The notes under the pieces are model-generated. The model worked only from the letters and a program-made list of their open reading frames with translations. It was not told the DNA's origin and did not search any database. Of a stretch of 64,000 nt of DNA, positions 19,503-27,610 are shown piece after piece. Source of the DNA: Streptomyces asoensis (GTDB lineage Bacteria > Actinomycetota > Actinomycetes > Streptomycetales > Streptomycetaceae). Made by a program: the position numbers and the translations under genes. The stretch covers positions 9,980,301-10,044,300 of the forward strand of contig NZ_CP049838.1 of assembly GCF_013085465.1 (NCBI RefSeq). The letters run 5' to 3'. The number at the start of each line of letters is the position of its first letter. Positions within the stretch are counted from its first letter, which is position 1.

Positions 19503-20186
19503 TCACACTCCGATGAAGCTCACCGTTTCCGTCATGTCCGCCCGTCCGGTACGCAGCCGTGGCACGCCTTCCTTCTCAAATCCCACTGAGATGCCGCAGA
19601 ACAGCACGCGCTCGTCATCGGCTCCGACGGTTCGGCTGACGGTCCTGCGGTACATGGTCCACATCACCTGGGGGCAGCTGTGCAACCCTTCCGCCCTCAG
19701 CAACAGCATGACCGTCTGCAAGTACATCCCCGCATCACCCCACTGTCCGGGCCCCATCGTCCGGTCGAGGTAGCAGAACAGGACGACCGGCGCCCCGAAC
19801 GCCTCCGAGTTCAAGGCAGCGATCTTCCGGGGCCGGTCGGGGGCGTCGCGCTCAATCCCCAGCGCTTCGTACCGCTGGGCCGCCGCCGCGGAGAAGCGGT
19901 CCAGATACGGCGAGGTCAGTTCGTCTGGGTACATCGGATACTCCCGCTCATCGCCCGGGTCTCCCGACAGCGCCCTGCCGGTCGCGCGCCTCTTCAGTTC
20001 GGCCAAGGGTTCGCCGGTCACGACATACAGATGCCACGGCTGGAGGTTTCCGCTGGACGGAGCCCGCGTCGCTGCGTTCAGTACTCGTTCGAGCACCTCC
20101 TTGGGCACCGGATCATCACTGAACGCCCGAACGGCCCGGCGGCTGTCCACGGCCTCATACACATCCACGTCTTCGCGTCCTCTCAT
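19503..20186 (-). CDS. Nitroreductase-family flavoprotein
   Basis: 227 aa from ATG 20186, which has GGAGGGG upstream (a GTG at 20204 is the alternative). FMN-dependent NAD(P)H oxidoreductase fold: SRRAVRAFSDDPVPKEVLER with the FMN-phosphate-binding SRR, TRAPSSGNLQPWHLYVVTGE, then GDAGMYLQTVMLLLRAEGLH and the FCGISVGFE end. This matches the nitroreductase/NfnB type that reduces nitroaromatics, quinones or enones. No neighbour suggests a specific substrate. Confidence 0.9.
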   Translation of the reverse strand: MRGREDVDVYEAVDSRRAVRAFSDDPVPKEVLERVLNAATRAPSSGNLQPWHLYVVTGEPLAELKRRATGRALSGDPGDEREYPMYPDELTSPYLDRFSAAAAQRYEALGIERDAPDRPRKIAALNSEAFGAPVVLFCYLDRTMGPGQWGDAGMYLQTVMLLLRAEGLHSCPQVMWTMYRRTVSRTVGADDERVLFCGISVGFEKEGVPRLRTGRADMTETVSFIGV

Positions 20187-20712
20187 TCCACCGGGCCCCT
20201 CCACCGTATTCAGCGGTCAGCACCGAGCATCGCCGTGGGCCGGACGGCGTCCCGACGCAGTCAGTCGTTGATACGACTACGGGGAGCAGGAGTGATCTGA
20301 TTCCTGCCAAGGCATGGGGGCGCGGACACGCCGCCGAGGCGTGCGCGGCGGCAGGGATGCCGGCGGTCTTGCCGCAGCGGGCGGCCAGGCCGCGCCCTTG
20401 TCGATCGCCGGAGGTGCGGTGGCCGCGCCGGTCCGGGTGCGCAGACTGACCGATCAGGCGCGGCAACGGCCGGCAGCAGATGGTGCGTTGGGGCAGCACC
20501 GGCTCGGTGCACCACGGGCGAGCGACGATGCCGGCGGCCTCGGCCGGCGGGAACGGAAGCCGGTGATCGCCCAGTTGGTGCAGGCCGACGAGGACACCGT
20601 GCCGCCTACCCGCCCGCAAAGTCCACCGCCCCAGAATCGGCTCACGGCATGGGCAGTCGAGCTGGGACGAAGAAGTGCCCGAACAGGTGGTCCTGGTTGC
20701 CGGACGGAAGCC
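20187..20712. other. Gap with no recognisable gene
   Basis: About 525 bp. Overlapping minus-strand frames with a Cys/Arg/Pro bias suggest decayed sequence, but I cannot tie it to a family. Confidence 0.4.
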
Positions 20713-21255
20713 TCAACGCCGCGCGTGGCGGATCTTCAGCCGTCCGAACCCCATGGCCCCGGAGATCCGGATCCTCGGCCCGCCGGGGCGGGAGCTCCGC
20801 GGGGGCCTGTACCGCGTGTCCTTCCACCCGGTGTGCAGATCCTCGTACTCGACGATCGCGTCGCGCGGCACCGTGATCTTCGCCCTGCCGGTGCCGAGCT
20901 GCAACTCGATGTCGACCACCGGATGTTCGACGACCGCCCGGGACAGGTCCAGAAGCACCCTGGCGAACGCGGACTCGACCTTGAGGAACCGAGGTACCCG
21001 CCATGCCCCGCCGCGCTTGATCCGTCCGCCGGCGGCGGCGATCGTGGACGTGGTGCCCGCATCCTCCTCCGGCAGCGAGGCCAGAGCCGCCACGAGCTCG
21101 CCGTGCGTTGTGACGGTGAGCACCCGGTGCAGGCGTTCGTCCAGATCCTCGTGCGAGAGGTGACCTTCGGCGTACGCCTCCCGCAGGCGCCGCACGGCCG
21201 TGTCGCGGTCGTCTTCGCCGATCAGCGGCGGCCGGTCCTCCGGCAGAGCGGTCAC
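20713..21255 (-). CDS. DUF1707 domain protein with LiaF-like C-terminal region
   Basis: 180 aa. N-terminal DUF1707 is RDTAVRRLREAYAEGHLSHE then DLDERLHRVLTVTTHGELVA, a short helical domain common in Streptomyces envelope proteins. The C-terminal half (ARVLLDLSRAVVEHPVVDIE, LQLGTGRAKITVPRDAIVEY) resembles the cell-wall-active antibiotic-response (LiaF/DUF2154) beta domain. No membrane helix is visible, so it is probably cytoplasmic or peripheral. Start ATG at 21255. Function unknown, possibly envelope stress. Confidence 0.85.
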   Translation of the reverse strand: MTALPEDRPPLIGEDDRDTAVRRLREAYAEGHLSHEDLDERLHRVLTVTTHGELVAALASLPEEDAGTTSTIAAAGGRIKRGGAWRVPRFLKVESAFARVLLDLSRAVVEHPVVDIELQLGTGRAKITVPRDAIVEYEDLHTGWKDTRYRPPRSSRPGGPRIRISGAMGFGRLKIRHARR

Positions 21256-21337
21256 CTTTTCACCCTACTGCCGTGCCGGCGATGCGAACCCGGTCCGGTG
21301 CGCCCCGTCGGTCGGACGTCCGGAACGCAGGCAGCCT

Positions 21338-21440
21338 TCAGCCGGGCTGCTCGGCCGGGGCGACGATGACGCCCTCGGGGCCGCGGACATGACAGAGCCG
21401 GTGGCTGTTCTCGTACTGCCCGACCCCGCCCACGAGTCCG
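21338..21440 (-). pseudogene. C-terminal remnant of a VOC/glyoxalase-fold protein
   Basis: Reads GGVGQYENSHRLCHVRGPEG then VIVAPAEQPG and stop. This is the terminal strand pair of Streptomyces VOC-superfamily proteins, which carries the last metal-ligand Glu. Only about 33 codons remain. It is joined, in a different frame, to the end of the broken reductase gene at 21445. Confidence 0.65.
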
Positions 21441-21444
21441 GGAG

Positions 21445-22180
21445 GACCCGGCTCGCCGTCCGGCGGGCAGTCGCGCGCCGTCGAGGCCGTCGCGCCGGGC
21501 GATCAGCACACCGGGGTCGTGGCGGCCCAGGGCGTCCGGCCCGGCGAGGTGGAACATTCCGGCCGCGCCGGACAGCGCGATCTCCCACAGGGCGGCGGCC
21601 AGGTCGTCGACATGGACGGGGCAGCGGATGTCGTCGGTGAACAGGACCGTGTCGCGGGTGCCGTCGGCCAGGGCGTGCACCGTGCGCTCGTGCACGGACC
21701 GGCCGTGTCCGGCGATCAGCGAGGTCCGGGCGACGGCGGCGGCCGGCATCAGCAGCCGCACCGCCGTCTCGGCGGCGGCCTTCGCGGCGCCGTACGGGGT
21801 GAGCGGATCGGGCAGACAGCGCTCGTCGTAGCGGACGCGCGCCCCGGAGAACACCGCGTCGCTAAAGACATGGACCAGGCGGCAGCCCTGCTCGGCGGCG
21901 GCCAGCGCCACGCGGACGGCGCCGTCGGCGGTGACCGCCCAGTCGGCGCCGCTCGAGGCGGTGATCACGGCGGAGGGGGCCACGTCGGCGATCACCGCGG
22001 CGACACGCGCGGGGTCGCGGATGTCGAGCGGACGCCAGACCACACCGTCCGAGGCAGGGCAGGGCAGGGCAGGGCCGGGACGGGACGCGAACGTCGCAGA
22101 TGTCTGACGCCCCGCCGCGGCGGCCTGCCGGATCATGCGCCGCCCAGGAAACCGCTGCCCCCGGTGATCAGGACCGTCAT
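21445..22180 (-). pseudogene. Broken extended SDR (dTDP-4-dehydrorhamnose reductase-like)
   Basis: The ATG at 22180 opens MTVLITGGSGFLGGA, a perfect NAD(P)-binding glycine motif, but hits TGA after 15 codons. The adjoining frame picks up MIRQAAAAGRQTSATFASRP, then VAPSAVITASSG, VHVFSDAVFSG, the catalytic YGAAKAAAE (YxxxK), and VLFTDDIRCPVHVDDLAAAL. This is RmlD-like throughout. One indel near 22135 broke the start, and the C-terminus after ARRDGLDGARLPAGRRA is replaced by the VOC tail. A second start with a poor leader could still give a protein lacking the cofactor motif, so function is doubtful. Confidence 0.75.
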
Positions 22181-22310
22181 GGACCGCCACGGTAGCGAAC
22201 ACGCCGTCCCCGGTGCGCCGCGCCCTTGTTGCGGCGGCGCATGCCGCACCAGGGGCTGCGCGGGCCTTTGCGGCCTTCCCGAACTGTGCTGTGTGCAGGC
22301 CGCCTTCCGG

Positions 22311-22865
22311 TCAGAAGGACACGTCGAAGTAGTCGATGTCGTTGAGTTCGACCTCCAGGCCGTCGGCGCGGCGGCCGCCGTCCTTGAAATAGATCTCCTG
22401 GAGCCCTTCGGCGACGATGTGGCGCAGCTGCGCGTCGCCGGCCCCGGCGTCGCGCGCGTCGAACAGCCGCCGCGCGTACTGCGGCGGGAGATGGACGGTG
22501 AGGCGGCGGTAGCGTCCGTCGTCGGTGGTGCCGGCGGGGGCGCTGTAGCCGAACCGGGCGCGGGTCTCGATGGTGATCCCGGTGGCGCCCGCCGCCTGAC
22601 TGCGGGCGCGTTGGCGTACGCGGGGCTGCCAGCGGGCGCGTACGGCGTCGTCGACGCGGTCGGCGATGGCCCGGGGCGGCCTCTTGCGCTCGCCCTTGAG
22701 GTAGCGCTCCACCGACCGCCGGCTGACCCCGACTTCCGCCGCGACCGCCCGCGTGATGCCGAGCCGGCGCATCAGATAGCCGATCTGCCCCTTGAGGGTC
22801 TTGGGCGGCTCCCGGGTGAACGTCTCGCGTCCGGCGCGCTCGAGGGCGTCGTCGATGTCTCCCAC
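22311..22865 (-). CDS. tpg: Telomere terminal protein, copy 1
   Basis: 184 aa. Tpg primes end-patching DNA synthesis at Streptomyces telomeres and stays covalently bound to the 5' ends. The N-terminal DDALERAGRETFTREPPKTL and helix-turn-helix-like ITRAVAAEVGVSRRSVERYL lead to the conserved core TRARFGYSAPAGTTDDGRYR. Its second Thr is residue 114, the position I recall as the nucleotide-accepting residue in S. lividans Tpg. The C-terminal half (RHIVAEGLQEIYFKDGGRRA, LNDIDYFDVSF) is intact. Start is GTG at 22865. The partner tap gene just upstream is deleted internally, so this copy would need the other Tap. About 60% like the copy at 53577. Confidence 0.92.
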   Translation of the reverse strand: MGDIDDALERAGRETFTREPPKTLKGQIGYLMRRLGITRAVAAEVGVSRRSVERYLKGERKRPPRAIADRVDDAVRARWQPRVRQRARSQAAGATGITIETRARFGYSAPAGTTDDGRYRRLTVHLPPQYARRLFDARDAGAGDAQLRHIVAEGLQEIYFKDGGRRADGLEVELNDIDYFDVSF

Positions 22866-22871
22866 GGCCTG

Positions 22872-23508
22872 TCATTCCCCTTCGTCGTACGCGGCGTCGT
22901 GGCCGTCGCCCTTGATGTGCCGGGCGGGGTTGTGGCCCTGCTCCATCAGGTCGACCGCCCACGCCATCTCCTGCACGCCCTCGACCTTCGCCAGGCCCGG
23001 GGTGGAACCGATGCGGAAGACGCCGGGCGGGCGGCTCCGGGGGCGCGACGACGGCCGCAGCCGCAGCCGCAGCCGGTGCTGGGGCCGGTGCCTGGGCCGC
23101 CGGTGCTGGGGCCTCGGCCGCGGGGGCCGCCTCCTGCGGGGTGCCGGTGAACGTCTCCGGGACCGGGACCGGGACCGCAGCCGAAGCTGCGGCGGGTGCG
23201 GGTGCGGGTGCGGGTGCGGGTGCGGGTGCGGCGGGCGCGGCCGGAACGGCAGGGGCCCTCTTCGGGTACTTGGCCGCCCAGCCCTCCAACAGCCGCTGGT
23301 AGGCCTCCAGTCGCGGCGGGCGCGGTTCCGTCCTGCCGTTCTCCCAGTTCTTCACCGTCTGGGGCGTCGTCTTCAGCACCTGCGCCAGCCGGGCCTGGGT
23401 GATGCCGGCCTCCTCGCGCAGCCGGGCCCGCTCCGCCGGGAGGGGCAGCTGGGGCTCCTCCTCCAGCAGCGCGTCCACCGACGCGAACAGCTCTTCCTGG
23501 GTCGCCAC
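22872..23508 (-). pseudogene. tap: Internally deleted tap gene
   Basis: The N-terminal 90 residues (EELFASVDALLEEEPQLPLP, then the XRE-type HTH AGITQARLAQVLKTTPQTVK) and an A/P-rich linker are intact from ATG 23508. The last 50 residues are also recognisable in another frame: PGVFRIGSTPGLAKVEGVQE, then MAWAVDLMEQGHNPARHIKG, ending just before tpg. Roughly 480 codons in between, compared with the full-length tap at 54226-56340, are missing, and the two ends are out of frame near 23035. A truncated HTH-only protein might still be made. Confidence 0.85.
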
Positions 23509-23751
23509 GGGGCACCTCCTCGCTCCCGGACACTAGCAGGGCTGGACCCCGGATTTATCTCTGACGAGATGTTGGATTTAACCCTTCCGGGCTAGTCGGA
23601 GCCTGGCGCGCACAGCCGTCGATCCGTGTCGATCGATCCGGCCGTGTCCGTGCGTGTCCTGTCCGGCGCATCACTCACCGGCACCGCTGTGCAGGTTGCG
23701 TGAAAGGCTGGGTATGAGGCTTGTCCAGGCGGGCGATGGACGGGAGTCGGA

Positions 23752-24441
23752 GTGGACTGGGGTCGGTTCGCGCAGGAGATGGCCTCGATGGCGCGTGATC
23801 TGCTGGCGCAGGATTCGGTCGGTGCCACGCTGGAGCGGATCACGGCATCGGCCACCGAGCTGGTCGACGGCTGTGACGCGGCCGGCGTTCTCGTACTGCA
23901 CGCCGCGAAGGTGGAGACCCTCGCGCCCACCGACCCACTGGTCGTCGACAGCGACCAGCTCCAGGAACGGCTCGGCGAGGGCCCCTGCTTCGACGCCGCC
24001 CACAGCGCGCGCGGAGAGCGGGTCTTCCGCATCGCCGACCTCACCGGCGAGCGGCAGCGCTGGCCCGCCTACGCCCCCAGGGCCCACTCGCTCGGCGTGG
24101 GCAGCATGATGGGCTTCCTGCTGTTCACCGAGGACGAGGACCTCGGCGCGCTGAACCTGTACTCCCGCAAGCCCGGCGCGTTCGGCCAGGCCAGTGAGAC
24201 GGCCGGCTGGCTGCTCGCCTCCCACGCCGCGGTCGCCTTCTCCAGCGCCCGCACCCACGCCCAGATGGAACAGGCCATCGCCACCCGGCACGCCATCGGC
24301 GAGGCCATGGGCATCCTCATGGGCCACCACCACATCACCGAAGAACAGGCCTTCGACGTGCTGCGCCGCTACTCGCAGGAGAACAACATCAAACTCCGTG
24401 AGGTCGCCCGCCTGGTCTGCGCGGGGGAGCGCCTGCCGTAA
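23752..24441 (+). CDS. GAF-ANTAR antitermination regulator
   Basis: 229 aa. N-terminal GAF sensor (about residues 20-160: DSVGATLERITASATELVDG, CDAAGVLVLH, MMGFLLFTEDEDLGALNLYS) and C-terminal ANTAR three-helix RNA-binding domain (AIATRHAIGEAMGILMGHHH, ITEEQAFDVLRRYSQENNIK). ANTAR proteins bind paired hairpins in nascent mRNA and prevent termination. GTG start at 23752. Monocistronic by appearance. The signal sensed by the GAF domain is unknown. Confidence 0.92.
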   Translation: MDWGRFAQEMASMARDLLAQDSVGATLERITASATELVDGCDAAGVLVLHAAKVETLAPTDPLVVDSDQLQERLGEGPCFDAAHSARGERVFRIADLTGERQRWPAYAPRAHSLGVGSMMGFLLFTEDEDLGALNLYSRKPGAFGQASETAGWLLASHAAVAFSSARTHAQMEQAIATRHAIGEAMGILMGHHHITEEQAFDVLRRYSQENNIKLREVARLVCAGERLP

Positions 24442-24660
24442 CCGTGGTGTGAGGGCGCCCCTCCCCGGCTCGTGGGCCGAACCAGCGGGGCCCGGCCCGG
24501 CCCGGCCCGGCCGGCCTCCCAGGGGAACGCCACCGAACCCGGCTTGCGCAGTCACGTCCCCTGTCCTGTCCTGTCCTGCGCACACCCCTCACGCCTGGCC
24601 GGCTCCGCCTCGAGACCGGCCGGCACCCGGCCCTTGTGCTGCCGCCGCTCCGCCGGCCGG

Positions 24661-25496
24661 TCACTGGCCGGTGAAGTGCGCTTCGCGGTAGTCGTCGAGT
24701 CGGTCGAGGACGAGCAGCAGGATGCCGCGCAGCAGGCTGTCGTGCCGGCCGCTCCGGGCGAGCCCGTCCTGTCCGCCGATCGCCCGGGCCCGGGCGATCG
24801 GCTCTGCGGGATCGGCGCCGTCCAGCGCGCGGACCAGTGCGTGCCGCACGGCGTCCAGCAGCGGGCCGTGACCGGCAGAGGCGTTCGCGTCCGAGGCGTG
24901 AGCGTCCGAGGGGCCGGCCGCCGGCAGCCCGCCCGCGGTATGCAGCTGTGCGGTGAGACAGTGCAAGGGAGCCGCGGTGCGTTCGGCCAGGTGGATACGG
25001 TGTCCGACCTCGTCGAGCGCGGCGGCCGACCGACGGTGCGTCACACTCCAGCGCAGCGCCTGCCGGGCCCGCTCCAGATCCCGCCCGAGGTCATGGGGCT
25101 GCTGCCACAGACCCTCCGTCTGCCCCGCCCCCTGCCGAAGCGGGGCCCGGCCGGGACGGCGGCCCAGCTCCTTCAGCAGATGGTCGAGGCGGTCGCGGTA
25201 GACGTCGAGCCGGCCGGACAGGAGACGGCAAGGGTCGGGAGGCCACAGCAGGGGGCCGAGGAGAATGACCACCGCGATCCCGACCAGGTTCTCCAGAACG
25301 CGCTGCTCCGGATAGCCGGAGACGGGCACACCGAAGACGAGCACGGCACTGACGAGCACCTGCTGGCTGGGAACACCGTCGATACGCAGCAGGAGACTGG
25401 CGAGGTATCCGGCGCTCACCACCAGGGCGAGGGAGAACATGGACACGGCAAGCCGTCGAACAGTCGTATACAACCTGCGCGCACACTTGGTGTTCG
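24661..25496 (-). pseudogene. C-terminal part of a FUSC-type membrane protein
   Basis: About 278 codons. Begins inside a membrane domain (RRLAVSMFSLALVVSAGYLA, then QQVLVSAVLVFG and VLENLVGIAVVILLGPLLWP), followed by the long cytoplasmic helical half (DVYRDRLDHLLKELGRRPGR). This is the second half of the fusaric-acid-resistance/aromatic-acid-exporter family. The N-terminal helices are gone: the frame is open leftwards of ATG 25473 only to about 25497, where it meets a truncated NmrA-like gene. Could be expressed from ATG 25473 but lacks the first membrane block. Confidence 0.75.
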
Positions 25497-25793
25497 TCCA
25501 ACCCCGGCGTCGCAGGCCGCTTCGACGGCTGCCCGGTGCTGGCCGGCGCGGCGGGCGGAATCCAGCTCGGGGGAGGAGATCAGCAGCAGCCGGTCGGCTC
25601 CCTCGAACGCCGTGCGCAGCGTCGCCGGGGCATCGTAGTCATCCAGGCGGACCTCGACCCCGCGAGCGGCGAGATCCGCGGCCCCGTCGGGATGACGCAC
25701 CGCGGCCACGATGCGGTCGGCGGGGCGCCGGGCCAGCCGCCGGTCGATGACCAGCCGTCCGAAAGCCCCCGAAGCGGCCGACACGACAATCAT
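25497..25793 (-). pseudogene. N-terminal part of an NmrA-like / QorB-type quinone oxidoreductase
   Basis: ATG 25793 starts MIVVSAASGAFGRLVIDRRL, the NAD(P)-binding motif, then ARRPADRIVAAVRHPDGAAD, VEVRLDDYDAPATLRTAFEG, ADRLLLISSPELDSARRAGQ. After AVEAACDAGVG (residue 99) homology stops abruptly and the frame runs into FUSC-derived sequence. Full-length relatives are about 280 aa. Confidence 0.75.
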
Positions 25794-26014
25794 GCACAAC
25801 TCCCTCACCGCGTGGCAGCCGCCGCCGGCACGGCGGTTCGGGCCCTCCCGACCCGAATGTCCGGCCCGCCATCGGCGACCGCGAACCACACGTCAAAGCC
25901 TTTTCCGGCTCCACCCTCGCCTTCACCGACGCAGGGGTTGGGACTCGGGCTCAGCCCCCGGACCTAGGTCGGTGACCCGATGTGCGCGGGGCCGGAACAT
26001 GCTTGGCTGCCGGC

Positions 26015-26383
26015 ATGACCGAATTCACCGCGACCGAACGCGCGTACCTGGTGGCACAGCGGCTGGGGCGCCTCGCGACGGTCGATGCGTCGGGGCAGCC
26101 GCAGGCCAATCCCGTGGGGTTCTTCCTGCAAGAGGACGGCACGATCCTGATCGGCGGGTTCGCCATGGGACAGACGAAGAAGTGGCGCAACCTGCGCAAG
26201 AACCCGAAGGCCGCGCTCGTCGTGGACGACATCGTGAGCCTGCGGCCCTGGACGGTGCGCGGGGTGGACATCCGAGGGGACGCCGAACTCCTCATCGGCC
26301 CCCACGAGTTGGGCCCGCACTTCAGCGAGGAGGTGATCCGCATCCACCCGAGGCGGATCCACAGCTGGGGGCTCGAGGACTAG
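26015..26383 (+). CDS. PPOX-class F420-dependent oxidoreductase
   Basis: 122 aa split-barrel flavin/deazaflavin protein. FTATERAYLVAQRLGRLATV, DASGQPQANPVGFFLQEDGT and GQTKKWRNLRKNPKAALVVD are typical of the small actinobacterial F420-binding members, ending RIHPRRIHSWGLE. Start ATG 26015; upstream ATG at 25999 is out of context. These enzymes reduce enoates, nitro groups or biliverdin-like pigments with F420H2; the actual substrate is unknown. A hairpin terminator follows. Confidence 0.88.
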   Translation: MTEFTATERAYLVAQRLGRLATVDASGQPQANPVGFFLQEDGTILIGGFAMGQTKKWRNLRKNPKAALVVDDIVSLRPWTVRGVDIRGDAELLIGPHELGPHFSEEVIRIHPRRIHSWGLED

Positions 26384-26449
26384 CCGGACCCACCTCTGCC
26401 GCTCCTGTCGGCTCCAGGCCCCCCCGCGGCAGGCGCAGGCACTGCTACA

Positions 26450-26476
26450 GGCCCGTGGCGGCGTCAGGCACGGGCC
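26450..26476 (+). terminator. Hairpin between the PPOX and GNAT genes
   Basis: Perfect 8-bp stem GGCCCGTG / CACGGGCC with an 11-nt loop, 67 bp after the PPOX stop and 17 bp before the next ATG. Confidence 0.5.
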
Positions 26477-26493
26477 CGTGTGATGCTGGCGCA

Positions 26494-26991
26494 ATGACCG
26501 ATCAACACGAGGTGGTCATCGTCCGCCGGCCGGGCCAGGGACCTCCAGCGGACCGGCTGGCCGAGTTGTTGGCGGCCTACCACCTGCGGACTCAGGCCGA
26601 GAAAGGCGAGGCCGTCGCCGATGCGGACGCGCTGCCGGACCGCTACCGGACAGAAATCTCGGACCCGCGGGCCGCGTTCGCCGACGACACCGTGCTGATG
26701 GCTCTGAGCGGCGGCACAGCCGTGGGCTGCCTCGTGCTGACCGCCCCCGCCGACGGACACTCGGAGATCAAAAGACTCTGGACCGACCCGGCATTCCGGA
26801 GCCGGGGTATCGCGTCCGGCCTGATCGGCGCCGCCCTCGCGCATGCCGCGGAAAACGGCGTCGGCACGGTACGCCTGTCGGTGTGGAAATGGCGCACAAG
26901 CGCCATCGCCCTGTACGAGCGGCTCGGCTTCACCACCGCCGAATCATGGGAGACACGGGATCAACTGCTCTGCATGGAGCGCGCCGTGTGA
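26494..26991 (+). CDS. GNAT-family N-acetyltransferase
   Basis: 165 aa. Motif A is IKRLWTDPAFRSRGIASGLI (R-x-x-G-I-A acetyl-CoA loop), followed by TVRLSVWKWRTSAIALYERL GF, where the Tyr is in the usual general-acid position. Full single-domain length. ATG 26494 has no strong ribosome site. Possibly cotranscribed with the preceding PPOX gene despite the small hairpin. Substrate unknown. Confidence 0.87.
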   Translation: MTDQHEVVIVRRPGQGPPADRLAELLAAYHLRTQAEKGEAVADADALPDRYRTEISDPRAAFADDTVLMALSGGTAVGCLVLTAPADGHSEIKRLWTDPAFRSRGIASGLIGAALAHAAENGVGTVRLSVWKWRTSAIALYERLGFTTAESWETRDQLLCMERAV

Positions 26992-27240
26992 GCGGCCACA
27001 CCAACGCGTTGCCGCCGTTCACGCATGCCCCGTACACCCTGCCGGCACGGACCCTGCCCGGCCGGATGCGCGGCCGGCCCCGACCAGTCGGGCCACCGGG
27101 ACGGCCGTCGGGCAACGCACCGGCCGGGCGTGGCCGCTCCCTCCGCCGTGCGTGCGCACCGAGCCGGACTTCACCGAACGAACCAGGAACCCGCCCGCGC
27201 CCAGACCCCGCAGCGCCTGACGCATCCGTACGCCCACGGC

Positions 27241-27396
27241 GCGGGAATGCCGCCACGCCCGGCCGCGTTGTCCAGGACGTGGTCGTGAGGGGGACAGTGT
27301 CCCCGGGCCTCACCTATTGCCTGCGGGGACGATCGTCCGGGCTGAAGCCCCGCAGAGCCTTTCGCCGCGCAGGCGACCGCCCCTTCACGACCGCAC
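27241..27396. repeat. Structured dispersed repeat, copy A
   Basis: About 150 bp, nearly identical to 31443-31595 (copy B), in the same orientation. The core holds two foldbacks. The first is GTGAGG-GGGACA-G-TGTCCC-cggg-CCTCAC; the second is GCGGGG...CCCCGC enclosing the palindrome GGACGATCGTCC and a GGGCTgaAGCCC hairpin. No frame inside is coding. It looks like a MITE- or REP-like element. Confidence 0.8.
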
Positions 27397-27504
27397 CCTT
27401 CGTCCCCGCCCCTGGCCCCGGCCCGAGCCGGCGGGCCCCGGCAAGTCGCCTTCCGGCGCCGGACATTGACCGGGGTGAGCAGGCTGCGCGTCTACTACAG
27501 TGCG

Positions 27505-27582
27505 GTGTGGGCCGTGACTGGCGCTGAGGTGGAGCACCACCGGGGAGCGGTCTGACGAGACGTCGTTGCCGTGCGCCTGGGC
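27505..27582 (+). ncRNA. ZTP riboswitch (pfl motif) upstream of folD
   Basis: Contains the three conserved blocks of the pfl RNA in order: GGCCGTGACTGGCGCTGAGG, then CCACCGGGGAGCGG, a variable linker, and CCGTGCGCCTGGGCGAG. The class senses ZTP/ZMP (AICAR phosphates), which build up when 10-formyl-tetrahydrofolate is short, and turns on one-carbon genes. It ends about 30 bases before the folD ATG, matching the usual placement in actinobacteria. Whether it acts on transcription or on the GGAGG site cannot be read directly. Confidence 0.9.
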
Positions 27583-27610
27583 GAGTGGTCGGCCACACCC
27601 GGAGGCAACG

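Noticed and set aside
20314-21369. A 351-codon plus-strand frame over the DUF1707 gene
   Set aside because: Antisense shadow; the DUF1707 motif is on the minus strand.
22177-22310. C-terminal continuation of the tap-like frame over tpg1
   Set aside because: The 443-codon frame passes through tpg1 in the wrong frame after the deletion joint; it is run-on.
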